A stretch of DNA of 64,000 nucleotides from Moniliella sp. 'wahieum' (lineage: Eukaryota; Basidiomycota; Moniliellomycetes; Moniliellales; Moniliellaceae), in NCBI GenBank assembly GCA_003971905.1, contig RSEE01000061.1, positions 186,001 through 250,000 on the forward strand, given 5' to 3'. The notes beneath the pieces are model-generated. The model had not been told where the DNA came from. It did no database searches and was given only the letters and a program-made list of their open reading frames with translations. The translations under genes and the position numbers were made by a program. Positions 22,899 through 33,219 of the stretch are shown here, piece by piece (within the stretch, counting starts at the first letter, position 1; each line of letters begins with the position of its first letter).

Positions 22899-25870
22899 CT
22901 ATTGTGGCTGGAGCGGGATGCAGTCTGTGCGGAAGAGGAGGGGCAGAGGTAGAGGCAGCGGCTGAGGCAGAGGGGTGCAGCAGCCGCCGTAGAAGGGTTG
23001 GACAAGGGGCGCGAGGGGGAGCGGTAAGGTGTAACCCATGGTGCGTGAGTGGGCTAGAAGGCAACCCCGAACGGGAGGAGAGGGAGACCCCGCGGAGCAA
23101 CTCCGGCCTTGAGAGCGGCTGCGACCTTTGGAACGTCGGCTGCCACTTGAGGCACGGGATGCGTTACGCAAGGGGCGGGGATTGAGGGCGGGGGAGTTAT
23201 ATACATTCGCTCCTAGCATGTTGCTCAGATCGGTAAGCAGCTCCGAGTCGATAGAACTGTGAGCGCCGGACCTGCCAGCTGCGTGACCACGAACACGCCG
23301 GGGCGCCATCCACGGCGCACCGGTTTGGTTGGACAAGGTGGAGAACTGCGAATAGTGCGAGTACACACTCCCCTGGTCGAAGCTGGAGACACTCCCTGTG
23401 GAGGTGGCAGTGCCCTCTCTGAAAGGACGGGGGCGCATCCGTTGGGCTGAGACGGAGGGAGAGACGTGGGCCTGCCCTCCGTCCTCTCGGGGGGAGCCAG
23501 GCCTAATATAGGGACGCCAAGTGTATGGCTTGACCCATGGGTAAGGACGGGATCAGACAACGTGGTTTCCACCGACGCCACACTCACAGCCCGGGTACGT
23601 GACGATGCACGGGATAGTCTAACCATACAGGCCATGCTGTGCATGCGTTCCTCCTTGGGACTGGGAGCCGGCCATACCAAAGGTGTTTGTTGCTGTGTGC
23701 CCGATGAGCCGAGACGGCCGACAGAGCCGGAGAGGAGGTACCAAGGGTGAAATGGTCGTCTCCTGCTGGACTTGGACTGTCATATCCAGTTGCAAGCTCC
23801 TCCACGGGTTGTATCTGCCATGCCAGATTGTCTTCTGGGGAGAGGAAGGTGCGAGATGGAGGGTCATGGTAAAACCCTGAACGCCCAGCCGATTCCGAAC
23901 CGTCTTGAGCATACCCGAGCTCGCCATCATGGGCACCAATCATTGTAACATGCGTGGGGAGTGCCTCTGGCCCGTCGAGTGTACGCAATCCCACGTCGCG
24001 GCGAGTCAGGAGGGCGCGTGCACGACCCTGACCCTTGGCCTTGCGCGCCCCGTACTCCCCTTCCTCTCGCAATTCTTCGGTCAGAGGTGGTGGGGGTAAA
24101 GATGTTGTGGTACGTGGCCCGCGGAATACAGGTCGGCACGAGACATCTCATGACTAGGCTCAGGGACGGGGTAACCAGCCGTTGAAGGTGTCTTGCGCGA
24201 GGGAGACTTGGGGTGCTGGCTCGTGTTAACGGACCTGCCGCTGCCAGCGATGGGTGCGTATATAGCTCCATTGGGCGGGTAGAGGTGTTTGACATGCGGA
24301 GGTATCCCCGCAGGTACTGTTTCAACAGAGGCCAAAGGAGAAATGTCCGGATGGGCGTTGACGGATGAGACCACGGCGGGAGCAACGATTGAGTTGAGGA
24401 GGCAGCGATGATAGGGCACCCTGCGTACACAAGATCGGGCGGGGTGGTCGTGGAAGATAAGACAGAGGAGGAGGCAGTAGTGGAGGTAGAACCGGCGGGT
24501 TTCGGGGGACGAGCAGAGGCTGGGGCCCGCTGACCTATCAATGCAGAAGTGAGATGGCGCAGCTTGATCGAGTCCTCCAGCATATAGGGGAACTGGAGGC
24601 ATTCAGCCGCTGTTGGTCGAGCCGCAGGATCATAGCGAAGCAACTCCTGGATCAGTGCGACCAGGCTGGTAGGAATTTTTGTGCCAAACAAGGTGGAGAA
24701 CTGGACGGGGGGCGTGCGAGGCCAAGCCATACCGTCTCTCGCCATAAGCCGCTCCGCGTCGAGCCAGGGACCTCCACCTACGGGCTTGCCCGTCTTCGCG
24801 TCCAACCCCCACTCGTTAGAGGGGGAACCCAGCGTCTGAGATATGAGAAGCAGTTGATCCGCCTCGCTGGCTCCAGGAAAGAGAGGCTCGAGATTGACCA
24901 CCTCGGTCATGATGGCACCCAGTGCCCACACATCGACCGGCGCTGAGTAGTTGGTGGCACGCAGTAACATTTCAGGGGCCCGATACCAGCGAGTAGAGAC
25001 GTACGTCGAGTATGGTGGACGTGATGCCAGTTCGCGAGCCAAACCAAAGTCGGCAATCTTAACCACCACTGCCACATCCTTCTCCAACTTTCCCGGTCTG
25101 GTTGGATCGGGGTAATCCACGAGGCCGAGAGTGGTCAGGAGCAAGTTTTCAGGCTTCATGTCGCGATGGAAGAAGCCGTGGGCATGGACATGGGCTAACC
25201 CCTCGAGTGTCTGGCGGAAGATAGAAGCAATGAGGCCGGCAGCAAAGACCCGTCCCTTGCGGACCTTGGTGAGCTGAAATAGGTTCCCCTCGAGCGACTC
25301 AAAGACGAAGTGCAGCTGAGAGGAGCCTGGCATGAGGAAGGCATCGTATAGCGCGACAATCTGTGGGTGGTGAGGAATCTCAAGCAGCGACTGGAACGGA
25401 AGGGGGTGGAGAGGGGTCCATGGTCAGTAATCGGAGAACATACATGTTTTCGGAGGGGGGGTAGAAAGCAAACCAACGTACGCGCAACTCGCGCAGACGG
25501 AGACAGTCTTGCCAGTCTGCGTAAGGCTTTTTCATGCGCTTGATAGCGACGAGCCTCTTTCCCTTGAATTCAGATGCACGGGTAGTGTGCATGGTGCTAG
25601 GGATCATGTCATCGGGAAGGGGCGACTTCCAGTTGGCGAGGAAAACAGTGCCAAATGATCCGTCCCCAAGCTTGCGGATCACGTCGAAGTTGCGCGTGCC
25701 CACACGCATTAGGTCGGCAGCAGTTCGTGGGGGAGGGTGCGCGGTGGGTGGCACGGGGGTGGCGGACGCAGACGGGTGGATGGCCCAGCAAGACCTGAAT
25801 CGTGGGGCTCGTAGGCCAGGCCGTTGGACGCAACAGACATGTTGCGTGCAGAGCGGAGCGGCAGACTCAT
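22899..25870 (-). CDS. Ime2/Crk1/MAK-like protein kinase
   Basis: CMGC-group Ser/Thr kinase of the family of yeast Ime2, Ustilago Crk1 and animal MAK/ICK. ATG 25870 is preferred (MSLPLRSARNMSVASNG); ATG 25709 is internal. An intron (25391-25481, GTACGT...CCAG) splits the N-lobe. Visible motifs: glycine loop KLGDGSFGTV, VAIKRMKK with the catalytic Lys, HRDMKPENLL, ADFGLA, and an activation segment PPYSTYVSTRWYRAPE near 25000, then DVWALGAIMTEV. The kinase domain is mostly intact; the Ser/Pro-rich C-terminal half (about 24560-22900) is broken across frames and its end is uncertain (it may extend to about 22450). Relatives link nutrition to meiosis and development. Confidence 0.8.
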
Positions 25871-28679
25871 GCGTGCCAGCGGGGGTGGGGTGGGGGCCGG
25901 GGTTAGGGATAGGACGAGGAAGGACAGGGCAGGACAGGCAGCAGCGCAGCACACAGCACAGATCCCAGCAACACAACACGCTCAGAACTCAGTACACGCA
26001 GTACTCAGAACTCAGCGCCACACAACAAAGCACAGCACACAGACGATGGGAGGGCTATGCGTGCGCGGCGGGGACCAGGGCCATGGTTCGCTGCAAGCAG
26101 ATGGAAGTGTCTAGGCGGTGGAGCAGGTGGTGGTGGTCGGCGTAGGTCGCGTGGCCGCTGGCGATCAGGATGGATGGCCAGTGTGAACACAGGGTCTGTA
26201 CATAGCAAGCCGGCCACAGACCCCACCTGGTGGAAGCAGCCCAGCTTGGCTTTTGGTTTTTTCATACAGGCCGCAGCCACGCCTTTTCTGGGGCTGCAGG
26301 CGAAGCAAACCCGGCGGAGAGGCAGGGGGGCAGTGCAAACAAGTGAGGCCCCTGAACGTGACAAGACCCTGCCTTGCTCTCGGCTTCCATGCTCGCGACT
26401 CAGAACTCGGATGCGACGTTCGACGTTCGACATTCGGCAGAGAACGCCCGCCGGACGCCAAGCGGGGACTGCCACCGCCACTACGCACCTTCAATGAGGC
26501 TCTTAGTCACTATAGTCGCTCAGAGTCTCTGCCATTCCTCCCTTCTAGTCAAAACCCAGTACTCAAAATATAGATAGGCAGCTCCATGTCTCATGTATGG
26601 TTTTCGTCCATATAGCACTCAAGTTCCCCAAAAGCAAGCCAAGTTGGCGTTGGAGGCAACCTATTACCCGCATCCCCGCCTCACCGGCCCCTCGTCCATT
26701 CAATATTCACGCTGGTGGGGCTAGAGCGACCCACTTTGGGGCCGCAGCGCGCATCGAGTCTTAAGCATAGCATCATCCTTCGGTACTCAGTTCTCCGCGC
26801 GCCAGCACACCGCAGTTAAATCTATAGCTCGAAGCGTTGGATTCGTTAAACGTTAATCATTCCTGCCAGAGAGCGTCGCACAAGCCTTGGTGTTTCCACA
26901 CAAGGTTCTGATATTCCTGAGTGTTGCTTGCCTGTTGCGTTCATTCATTGGGCGCTTCTCTGATCGAGATCGATGGCCCGTGGCGCGGGGGGGCTTGTCC
27001 AGTGGGGCGCCGGAGCCAAGTGGCGCTTCTAGCAAACCTGTGTCTGACGGTTGACAATCGTCGGCGTTACTCGGCGCAAGCCCTAGTGGCACGATGCATG
27101 ACCCATGTCACACGTCACATGTCACAGGGAGATGGGATAGACAGCCCCCAAGCCTCCGCGTAGCAGAATACATATCCCTGTTTGGGATCGAATGGGGGGC
27201 CCAGTGCCCAGTGTCCAGGAGCCACAGCCACTCGGCCACTCAGTATACTCAGTGCCAGCCTGAGGACTCTCAGGTCTCAGATCTCAATGTACTCCGTACT
27301 CAGCACTCCCTCACGCGTCACGTCATCACTCTACCCGCCCCCGATTAGCCACTGATCCCGACCCCCTGCCCAGCCGCCACCGCGGGCCACTTCAGCCACC
27401 ACAGGCCATCCTGCATCCACACCGCCAGAGAGCCTCAAAGGACAGGCATCATGCATCAGCAATACATCAGGGTGTGCGTCCTATAGGTAGGCTTTTACCG
27501 GCTGTAGCGCTTCGCTTAAACGCTAAGCGCAAAGCGCGCGCGACAGGTTGGCGCCAATTCGGAGCTTGGAACTTGGAATCGCCCACGCACAACGCACCAA
27601 AAACACACTATTTCGGCACACTCCTCCGCCCAGATCATCGATCACCGACCGATTCGATCACCTGCCTCAAAGCTAATAGAGTTTCTGGCCCAAGGGGTAA
27701 TCGGGAACTTCGATGTTGTTACATGCTATTGTAGCGGACACACTCAAGTGAGGCTTGGGGACCACTGCATTGTGGAAGTCGGATTAGGAGGCAGAGCATT
27801 GTGAAGGGGGGGGAATGGGCCCGTCATGCATATTGACAGCCTGGCCGGTGACCGCTGAGTGTCGCTGGCTGAGAGCTGGGGAACTGCGAGAGCTGAGAGA
27901 TCTGAGATGACGCGGATGACGAGTTCCGCGTTCCGCGCACCCCTTTCACGCTTCCTTCAACAGCTCTGTCGACTTCATCGACATCCCCCGTTTTTCCCTT
28001 CAGTCTTCTTTTTGTGAAGCTTCAAGCTTCGGATCTTCAGACGTGCTATTAGATTGGTGGCACTTTCTTTTCACGTTGTTTGAGATCCAAAAGCTTTCAC
28101 ACGTCACGCGTCACATGTCACAGTCGAACCCCCGCACTACCCAGGATCTTCGATAGAACGCGCCTGTAAGGTTCGGGCGCCGATACGATTGAGATTGAGA
28201 AGTGAGATCAATGATCTGAGAGCCAAGTGCCAAGTGCCAAGTGCCAAGTGCCAACAGAAGCAAATGATGCACTGATAGAGAGAAGGGAACAGGATCAGCG
28301 AAGAGCAATGATCAATGAGAAGATTTACTTGATAACTTGGTAGCTAAGATGGCCATGTCATGCATTACATTAAACGGAAAGAAAGGCGAAGGAACGGGAG
28401 GGAGATGGACCAACAAGCAAAAGGGGAGCAAGAAGAAAAGGACCAAGGCGGGAAATGAGGAAAGGGGGAAGCCGGGGGGGGGTGACGACCTGATCCAAGG
28501 AGCGGTGCATGGTGCGGAGGCGAGCTGCGGCGATGGGCTTCTCCGGGCTAGTTGAGCGGAGGCGAAGAGCGACGAGGGACGTAGCGGACAGCCGTTCGGC
28601 CGGCCTGTTTCGGCCTGCGGGCAATCGCGAGAACGAAGAGCGACGCGACGCGTGAGTCGAGGACGGGAGCCTTGAAGCT
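25871..28679. other. Repeat-rich intergenic region, about 2.8 kb
   Basis: Between the kinase and the retroelement relic. It is dense in ACTCAG/TACTCAG words (about 25980-26025, 26560-26570, 26785-26790, 27240-27310), TCACACGTCACATGTCAC-type words (27105-27128, 28097-28123) and a heptamer tandem repeat (28223-28253). No coding gene recognised. Short matches between 26140 and 26480 on both strands are composition-driven. Confidence 0.45.
28223..28253. repeat. Heptamer tandem repeat (CCAAGTG)n
   Basis: CCAAGTG is repeated four times, followed by a partial copy, in an intergenic region beside the retroelement relic. Confidence 0.9.
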
Positions 28680-29215
28680 TGACACGATAAACCGTCAGCG
28701 CCGCCGTTACAGGTGTGCCCGGCGTTAAACAAGAATGATGTGGTGGTACTCGGAGACGCCAGACACCAGCGTGCTAACCTACCCTTGGACGGGCGTATCT
28801 TTCCGGCATTCCACAAGGGCCGGGTTACTCGGGGGCACTTCCACATCGCAGCGAAGTGGTGCCAAACCTGCAGTGACAGTATGATGGCAAACACACCTTT
28901 CTCTGACACCTTCCAACGCAGCTGAGAGTTGCACAGGGCGTGCGAGTCGCACGCCGCCGGATGCCACCTCCCCGCTGCCCGGGCTGGGCGAGGACCGGGC
29001 CAATACCCATGCCCGACACTCCGTCTCCAAGTGGAGAGGGTTGGCTGTGTCAAGCTGGATAACGACCGGAGCCGAGGGGAAGCGGCGCTTGAGCGCGACA
29101 AAGACAGATGCATAGAAAGGGGACAAATCAAAACGCGCTCCCTTGCTCAGGAGGCGCTAGAGATGGGGAGCAATGGGGGTAAAGGACGGAACAAAATGGG
29201 AATACTGGTTGGCGA
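28680..29215 (-). pseudogene. Retrotransposon RT-end / RNase H remnant
   Basis: Minus-strand sequence reads FANQYSHFVPSFTPIAP, a stop, RLLSKGARFDLS, then FVALKRRFPSAPVVIQLD. This matches the RT connection to RNase H, where the usual form is F..RFI..FS.IA.PL and LK..L..APVL...D. A degenerate RNase H follows in other frames (RWHPAACDSHALCNSQLRW, EKGVFAIILSLQVWHHFA, KGRLARW...NGGADGLSCQ, the last like the QARWA...ADALSR block). Stops and shifts show it is dead. Confidence 0.7.
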
Positions 29216-29322
29216 AGCGCAGGAAGACTTGCGTCTCTCGAATGGATCTTGGCTGAGGTCATCGTTGAGCCGCCGGCGAACAGCGGCACCGGAAGAGGCA
29301 CAGTAGACGCATTAGAGAGATC

Positions 29323-30246
29323 CAGCGGCCGCCCTGGCCGCTCGCGGCACGCGGGTCGGGCATTGTCGAAGGAAATGTCCCGCCTTGCCACAGTAGAGGC
29401 AGAGGTCATGCTCGAGGCGAAACTGACGGCGCGTCTTTGCCGAGTTTTTCCACCGGTCTGGGTCCAGCGACTGCGGCACTCGTGTCCATGGGCTCGGCCT
29501 GGGACTGTTCGGATGGAAAGAAGTGATCGAGGGCGATGGCTCGGTCGCGGACTGTGGCGTAGGGTTCGAGCGGGGCTTGCCCCCGGGGTGCCAGGGACAG
29601 GACCTGGCGCTTGATGTCCTCGCGTAAACCCAGCACAAACATGGCCTGCTGCATAACTGGAGGTAAGTCGTACCCGAGACGCTGGATGGCGTCCTCAAAG
29701 CGATGAGCGTATGCGTCCACCGAGCTAGTCTGGCGGCACTCCCGTAGGTCAGTGACCGCCGTAAGATGCGGGTACGGATCTCCCCACCGGAGCAGGAACT
29801 CCTCTCGGAAAGCGTCCCATGAGCGCAAAAAGGGCGCGGACCGGGCCTCCGGGGGGTGGTCCATCTGCGTCGACCACGACAACGACCACTGCATGGCGGC
29901 TCCGCGCAGGTTACTAATGACATTATTAATCTTGAAGTCGTCGCTGAGGGGGGCCGTGAAGGCGCGAAGCCATGGCGGAGGCGGCAGTGCCTGTGATGGG
30001 CGTTGCACAAATCTTCCTTGGCGCCTCCATGAGGTCCGTGTGCCGAGTCTCCTGCCGATGATCTTGTTCCTCCTGGGAAGCGGCATGGGCCTGGTCCCCC
30101 TCGAACGTAGCCAACTGGCGGACAATATGCCCGAAGGTGGCAGCGTCCGACAGCGTGGGGGCCTCATGCTGGGCGAGGGCAGGGGTCAAGGCGCCCAGAG
30201 GCGTGGCCCACTGCTGGGCAGGCGAATCTTGGCCGGGGGTGGACAT
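29323..30246 (-). pseudogene. Retrotransposon gag remnant with CCHC zinc knuckle
   Basis: ATG 30246 opens MSTPGQDSPAQQWATPLGAL. The body reads DDFKINNVISNLRGAAMQW, SWDAFREEFLLRWGDP, SSVDAYAHRFEDAIQRLGYD and MQQAMFVLGLREDIKRQV, typical of the retrotransposon gag capsid region. It ends with a zinc knuckle CLYCGKAGHFLRQC (CX2CX4HX4C) near 29370-29410. Two or more frame changes occur. The gag part is much better preserved than pol. Confidence 0.8.
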
Positions 30247-31522
30247 GGGGGTGGGTTGATGGTACTGGGTGGGCTCGTCGGCGGCAGGGCAAGGCGGAGG
30301 CAGTGCGAATGTAGCAGCTCTAGGTCGTATGGAGCGATTGGCTGCCTGCGCGGGCCTCTCGCGATGTCAGGGTGGGGCAACACGCGAGAGAGCAAAGCAT
30401 AAGCGACGCCAAGGATGCCCTGGCCGCAAGAAGAACACGATCGGCGAAGAGCCGTGGCGCGTGGGATCTGGGATATGAGATTGTTCGCATTCATTTCAAC
30501 TGTTCAACACGTTCGCCCATCCAAAGTAGCGAAGGCGGAAAGAAAAATCCCCGTCATGCAATGCCAAAAGCCCTGCTCACAGGGCAGCCTCTAGTCAAAG
30601 CCCAACCAACTCGACTCTTGGAGGAGGCTTCTGGCCCACTCCAGGCTTCGGGGCCGACTCTTGAATAGAGTCGTAGCATGGCCAGGGGCACGGGGGTACC
30701 CCCTCCTTTGGTCTTCCCGATGTCCTTCCCACCCCAGCGAACAATGGCCGGTGGCTGGGCTGGGTGCTGCCCATACGGCAAGGGAAGAACGACCCTTCCC
30801 CCCGCTTCCGAGGGGAGCCGCTCCCATACAGGGTTCGTGAGGCGCAAGGTTCAAGCCGTCACCGAGTAGTGCCTGGAGCGTACATTCCCTCCCTTGTCAA
30901 GTTCTCGTGACTAGACGGATATGCCAAACCCGGGTAGCAATGTATTTCGAGGCGACACTTGCTTCTTCCGGAAAATGGGAAAGGGGCCTGGGACGAGAGG
31001 TTGGTTGCTCTCAGATTACATGCTGGGCATTGGTGTCATACTTGCGTCTGTGGAGGGAGCATGGATGTGCTGAGCAGACGCTATGCCACTCCGCTTTGGC
31101 GAGGTCGCGTTCTAGTTCCAGGGTGCAAGCCTGCTGCCAGCCCCCAGAGGGCCACGACGAGTACCTACCTACAAGGCGAGAAAGGCGATATGAATGGCGG
31201 TAGGCTTGTATAGTATCCAGAACATCAGCATTGCCTTCAGAGCGTGTTCTGCCGCTACATGGAACGTATCTGCATCGTGCATAACCATGCATTCGCATCC
31301 AGCGCACGTACCTCACCGGCCCCCCCTTGCAACTCATACATAACTTCCCACCCTCTCAATTCAGACCAACCAAAACTCTATCAATGCTTTGGCACGTCCA
31401 GCCAATCCCACAGCCAAAGCCAGATATTAAGTGCGGGTGCCCATAGAATGCCACATCGTTGTGCGCTCGCGCCTAGGGAACGACCCCAGACGAAAGTTCC
31501 GCTGATCAAGTGGTGGTCCAGC
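30247..31522. other. Intergenic region, about 1.3 kb
   Basis: 5' flank of the gag remnant and 3' flank of bL33m. No gene recognised, and no LTR pair could be made out by eye against the other side of the relic. Confidence 0.35.
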
Positions 31523-31879
31523 TTAGAATTTTGGTAGCTTGAAGCCTTCACGGAAGAGAACGTGTTGTTTCACTGGGGACGGAGCAGTCATTGAGGAATC
31601 AGATATCTGAAGACAGGAAAAATGCAGCACACAGAGAAAGCGACGTACCCACGGGGTCATATTTGATGAAGGCCGCTTTATCGGCTACGCGTGGGCGTCG
31701 GACGGTATAGTAGTGGCCGGTGCCAGCCATGCTGTAGATGCGCACGAAGATGCTGCTGTGGGCGACAAGGCGCAGGCGTAAATACAAGAACAGGGTAAGG
31801 GGGTTAGATGCAAACAGAACCGACTGCCCGAGATACCATCATTTCACCACACGTACCGAGTGCGAGCCTTGCCCGCCAT
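31523..31879 (-). CDS. Mitochondrial ribosomal protein bL33m
   Basis: Small large-subunit protein of the mitochondrial ribosome. Three exons join: 31857-31879 (MAGKART and one base pair of the next codon), 31649-31755 and 31523-31572. Introns are 31756-31856 and 31573-31648, both GTACGT...CAG. The product is 59 residues: SIFVRIYSMAGTGHYYTV, RRPRVADKAAFIKYDP and VVKQHVLFREGFKLPKF in order. The bacterial/mitochondrial L33 pattern (AGTGxxY, RPR..K..F.KYDP, .HVLF.E) is clear. Lengths sum to 180 nt, so the splice phases agree. The gene is intact and divergent from PCNA. Confidence 0.9.
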
Positions 31880-32100
31880 GGTTGCAGGGTGTGTGGGTAG
31901 GTGTAGACAGCGAGATTGGTGCCCGACTTGGCCTGACAGGCTAACCCTAAGCAGCTGAGGGTGTCCATCTCCGCGCTCCGGCCAGCCCAGTCGGTAGCAC
32001 AACCGACAGGCGGGGCGGGCGGAATAGCGCCACTATAGGGCGGGAATGGCATTGAACATTGAACATCTTGACGGAGACCCGCGTTGCTAACCCTAGTGGC

Positions 32101-32191
32101 ACGCGTTCTTTTTTGGGACGCGTTTGCGGGCACAAGGACAGTGTGCGCGACGCGTAGGCTGGGTGCCACGCACTCGACGCTCCCCACGCGT
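32101..32191. promoter_or_regulatory. Four MluI cell-cycle boxes upstream of PCNA
   Basis: ACGCGT occurs at 32101-32106, 32118-32123, 32150-32155 and 32186-32191, 84-174 bp before the PCNA start. ACGCGT is the fungal MCB, bound by MBF at G1/S. An AACCCTAG motif precedes them at 32089-32096. Four copies in 91 bp is far above chance for a 6-bp word. Confidence 0.8.
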
Positions 32192-32274
32192 ATTTATTCC
32201 TGTCTGCGCGTTTGCACCCCATCCGTTCGGCACACCACCACCCTGTCTTCCGTGTTCCCTCGTTCTCAGTCACC

Positions 32275-33219
32275 ATGCTCGAAGCCCGCTTCCCCCAGGC
32301 CGTTCTGTTCAAGAAGATCCTTGATTCCATCTCGGGCCTGATCCAGGAGACCAATCTCAACTGCACCGATGAGGGGATCCGCATCCAAGCCATCGACACC
32401 GCCCACGTTGCCCTCTGTGGCGTCGAAATCCGCCCCGAGGCCTTTACTCACTACCGCTGCGACCGCCCCATGATTCTCGGTGTACCAATTGGCATGCTCC
32501 AAAAAGTGGTCAAGACGGCCAACAACGACGACACCCTCACGCTCCGCAAGGCCGACGGCGCCGACACCCTCACCCTAGTCTTTGAGTCTCTCAAGGCGGA
32601 TCGGATCGCGTCGTACGACCTCTCGCTCACCAACATTGACTCGGAGCAGATGGACATTCCCCCCACCGACTACAAGGCGGTTGTCACGCTCGCTTCGACC
32701 GAGTACGCTCGCATCACGCGCGACCTGAGCATCCTCGGCGAAGACATTACTGTGGGTGTGGACAAGAACTCGGTTCGTTTCGAAGCCAGCTCGGACGAGG
32801 GCACCGGCACACTTGTTCTCAAACAAGGCGGCGGCTCTGACGGACAAAGCACAAGCAACAAGCGGGCGCGCAAGGCCAAGCCCGAGGTATCGGATGACGA
32901 GGCGGATCCCGAAGCAGAGCCGGCGGAGGATGAAGATGAAGATGAAGTGGTTCCCTCTGCGGGCAAGCGGAAGCGCCAGCCTGCTTCGCAGGACGACGAC
33001 TCGGCTCCTTCGGTTGCGGTCCAGATTCATGTGGACCAAGCGGTGCGGCTCAAGTTTGCGCTCAAGTATCTCACTGCCTTCTCCAAGGCCGGCCCTCTTT
33101 CGCCAGCAGTGACTCTGCGTCTTTCCCCCGCGTTTCCTCTGCTGGTTGAGTATGCTTGGGAGCATGGTCATGTCCACTTTTACCTTGCACCCAAGCTGGA
33201 AGAGGACGATGATGCGTAA
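32275..33219 (+). CDS. POL30: PCNA, the DNA sliding clamp, with an internal insertion
   Basis: Trimeric clamp for replicative polymerases. The ORF is intact: 314 residues against about 258 usual. Blocks: MLEARFPQAVLFKKILDSI, EGIRIQAIDTAHVALC, an interdomain-linker region around residues 118-133, and a C-terminus VEYAWEHGHVHFYLAPKLEE. Lys164, the ubiquitin/SUMO site in other fungi, falls at residue 164 (GVDK). The extra length is one insertion at about residues 184-246. It is rich in Asp/Glu with two basic clusters (KRARKAKP; KRKR), and lies where other PCNAs have a short loop of about ten residues. No intron is present. MCB boxes and AACCCTAG lie upstream. Confidence 0.96.
   Translation: MLEARFPQAVLFKKILDSISGLIQETNLNCTDEGIRIQAIDTAHVALCGVEIRPEAFTHYRCDRPMILGVPIGMLQKVVKTANNDDTLTLRKADGADTLTLVFESLKADRIASYDLSLTNIDSEQMDIPPTDYKAVVTLASTEYARITRDLSILGEDITVGVDKNSVRFEASSDEGTGTLVLKQGGGSDGQSTSNKRARKAKPEVSDDEADPEAEPAEDEDEDEVVPSAGKRKRQPASQDDDSAPSVAVQIHVDQAVRLKFALKYLTAFSKAGPLSPAVTLRLSPAFPLLVEYAWEHGHVHFYLAPKLEEDDDA

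Larger units (their letters stand above)
28680..30246 (-). mobile_element. Decayed Ty3/gypsy-type LTR retrotransposon fragment
   Basis: Read on the minus strand, a gag region (30246 to about 29320) is followed after a short gap by the C-terminal end of reverse transcriptase and a degenerate RNase H (about 29215-28680). Protease, most of the reverse transcriptase and integrase are missing. The order gag then pol is that of Ty3/gypsy elements. I could not identify long terminal repeats or target-site duplications. Stops and frame changes within pol indicate an inactive relic. Confidence 0.8.

Noticed and set aside
28680-30246. Active retrotransposon
   Set aside because: Most of pol is absent, with stops in the remaining part.
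31940-32100. AACCCTAA / AACCCTAG as telomere sequence
   Set aside because: Only single copies, not tandem repeats, and placed in promoters.
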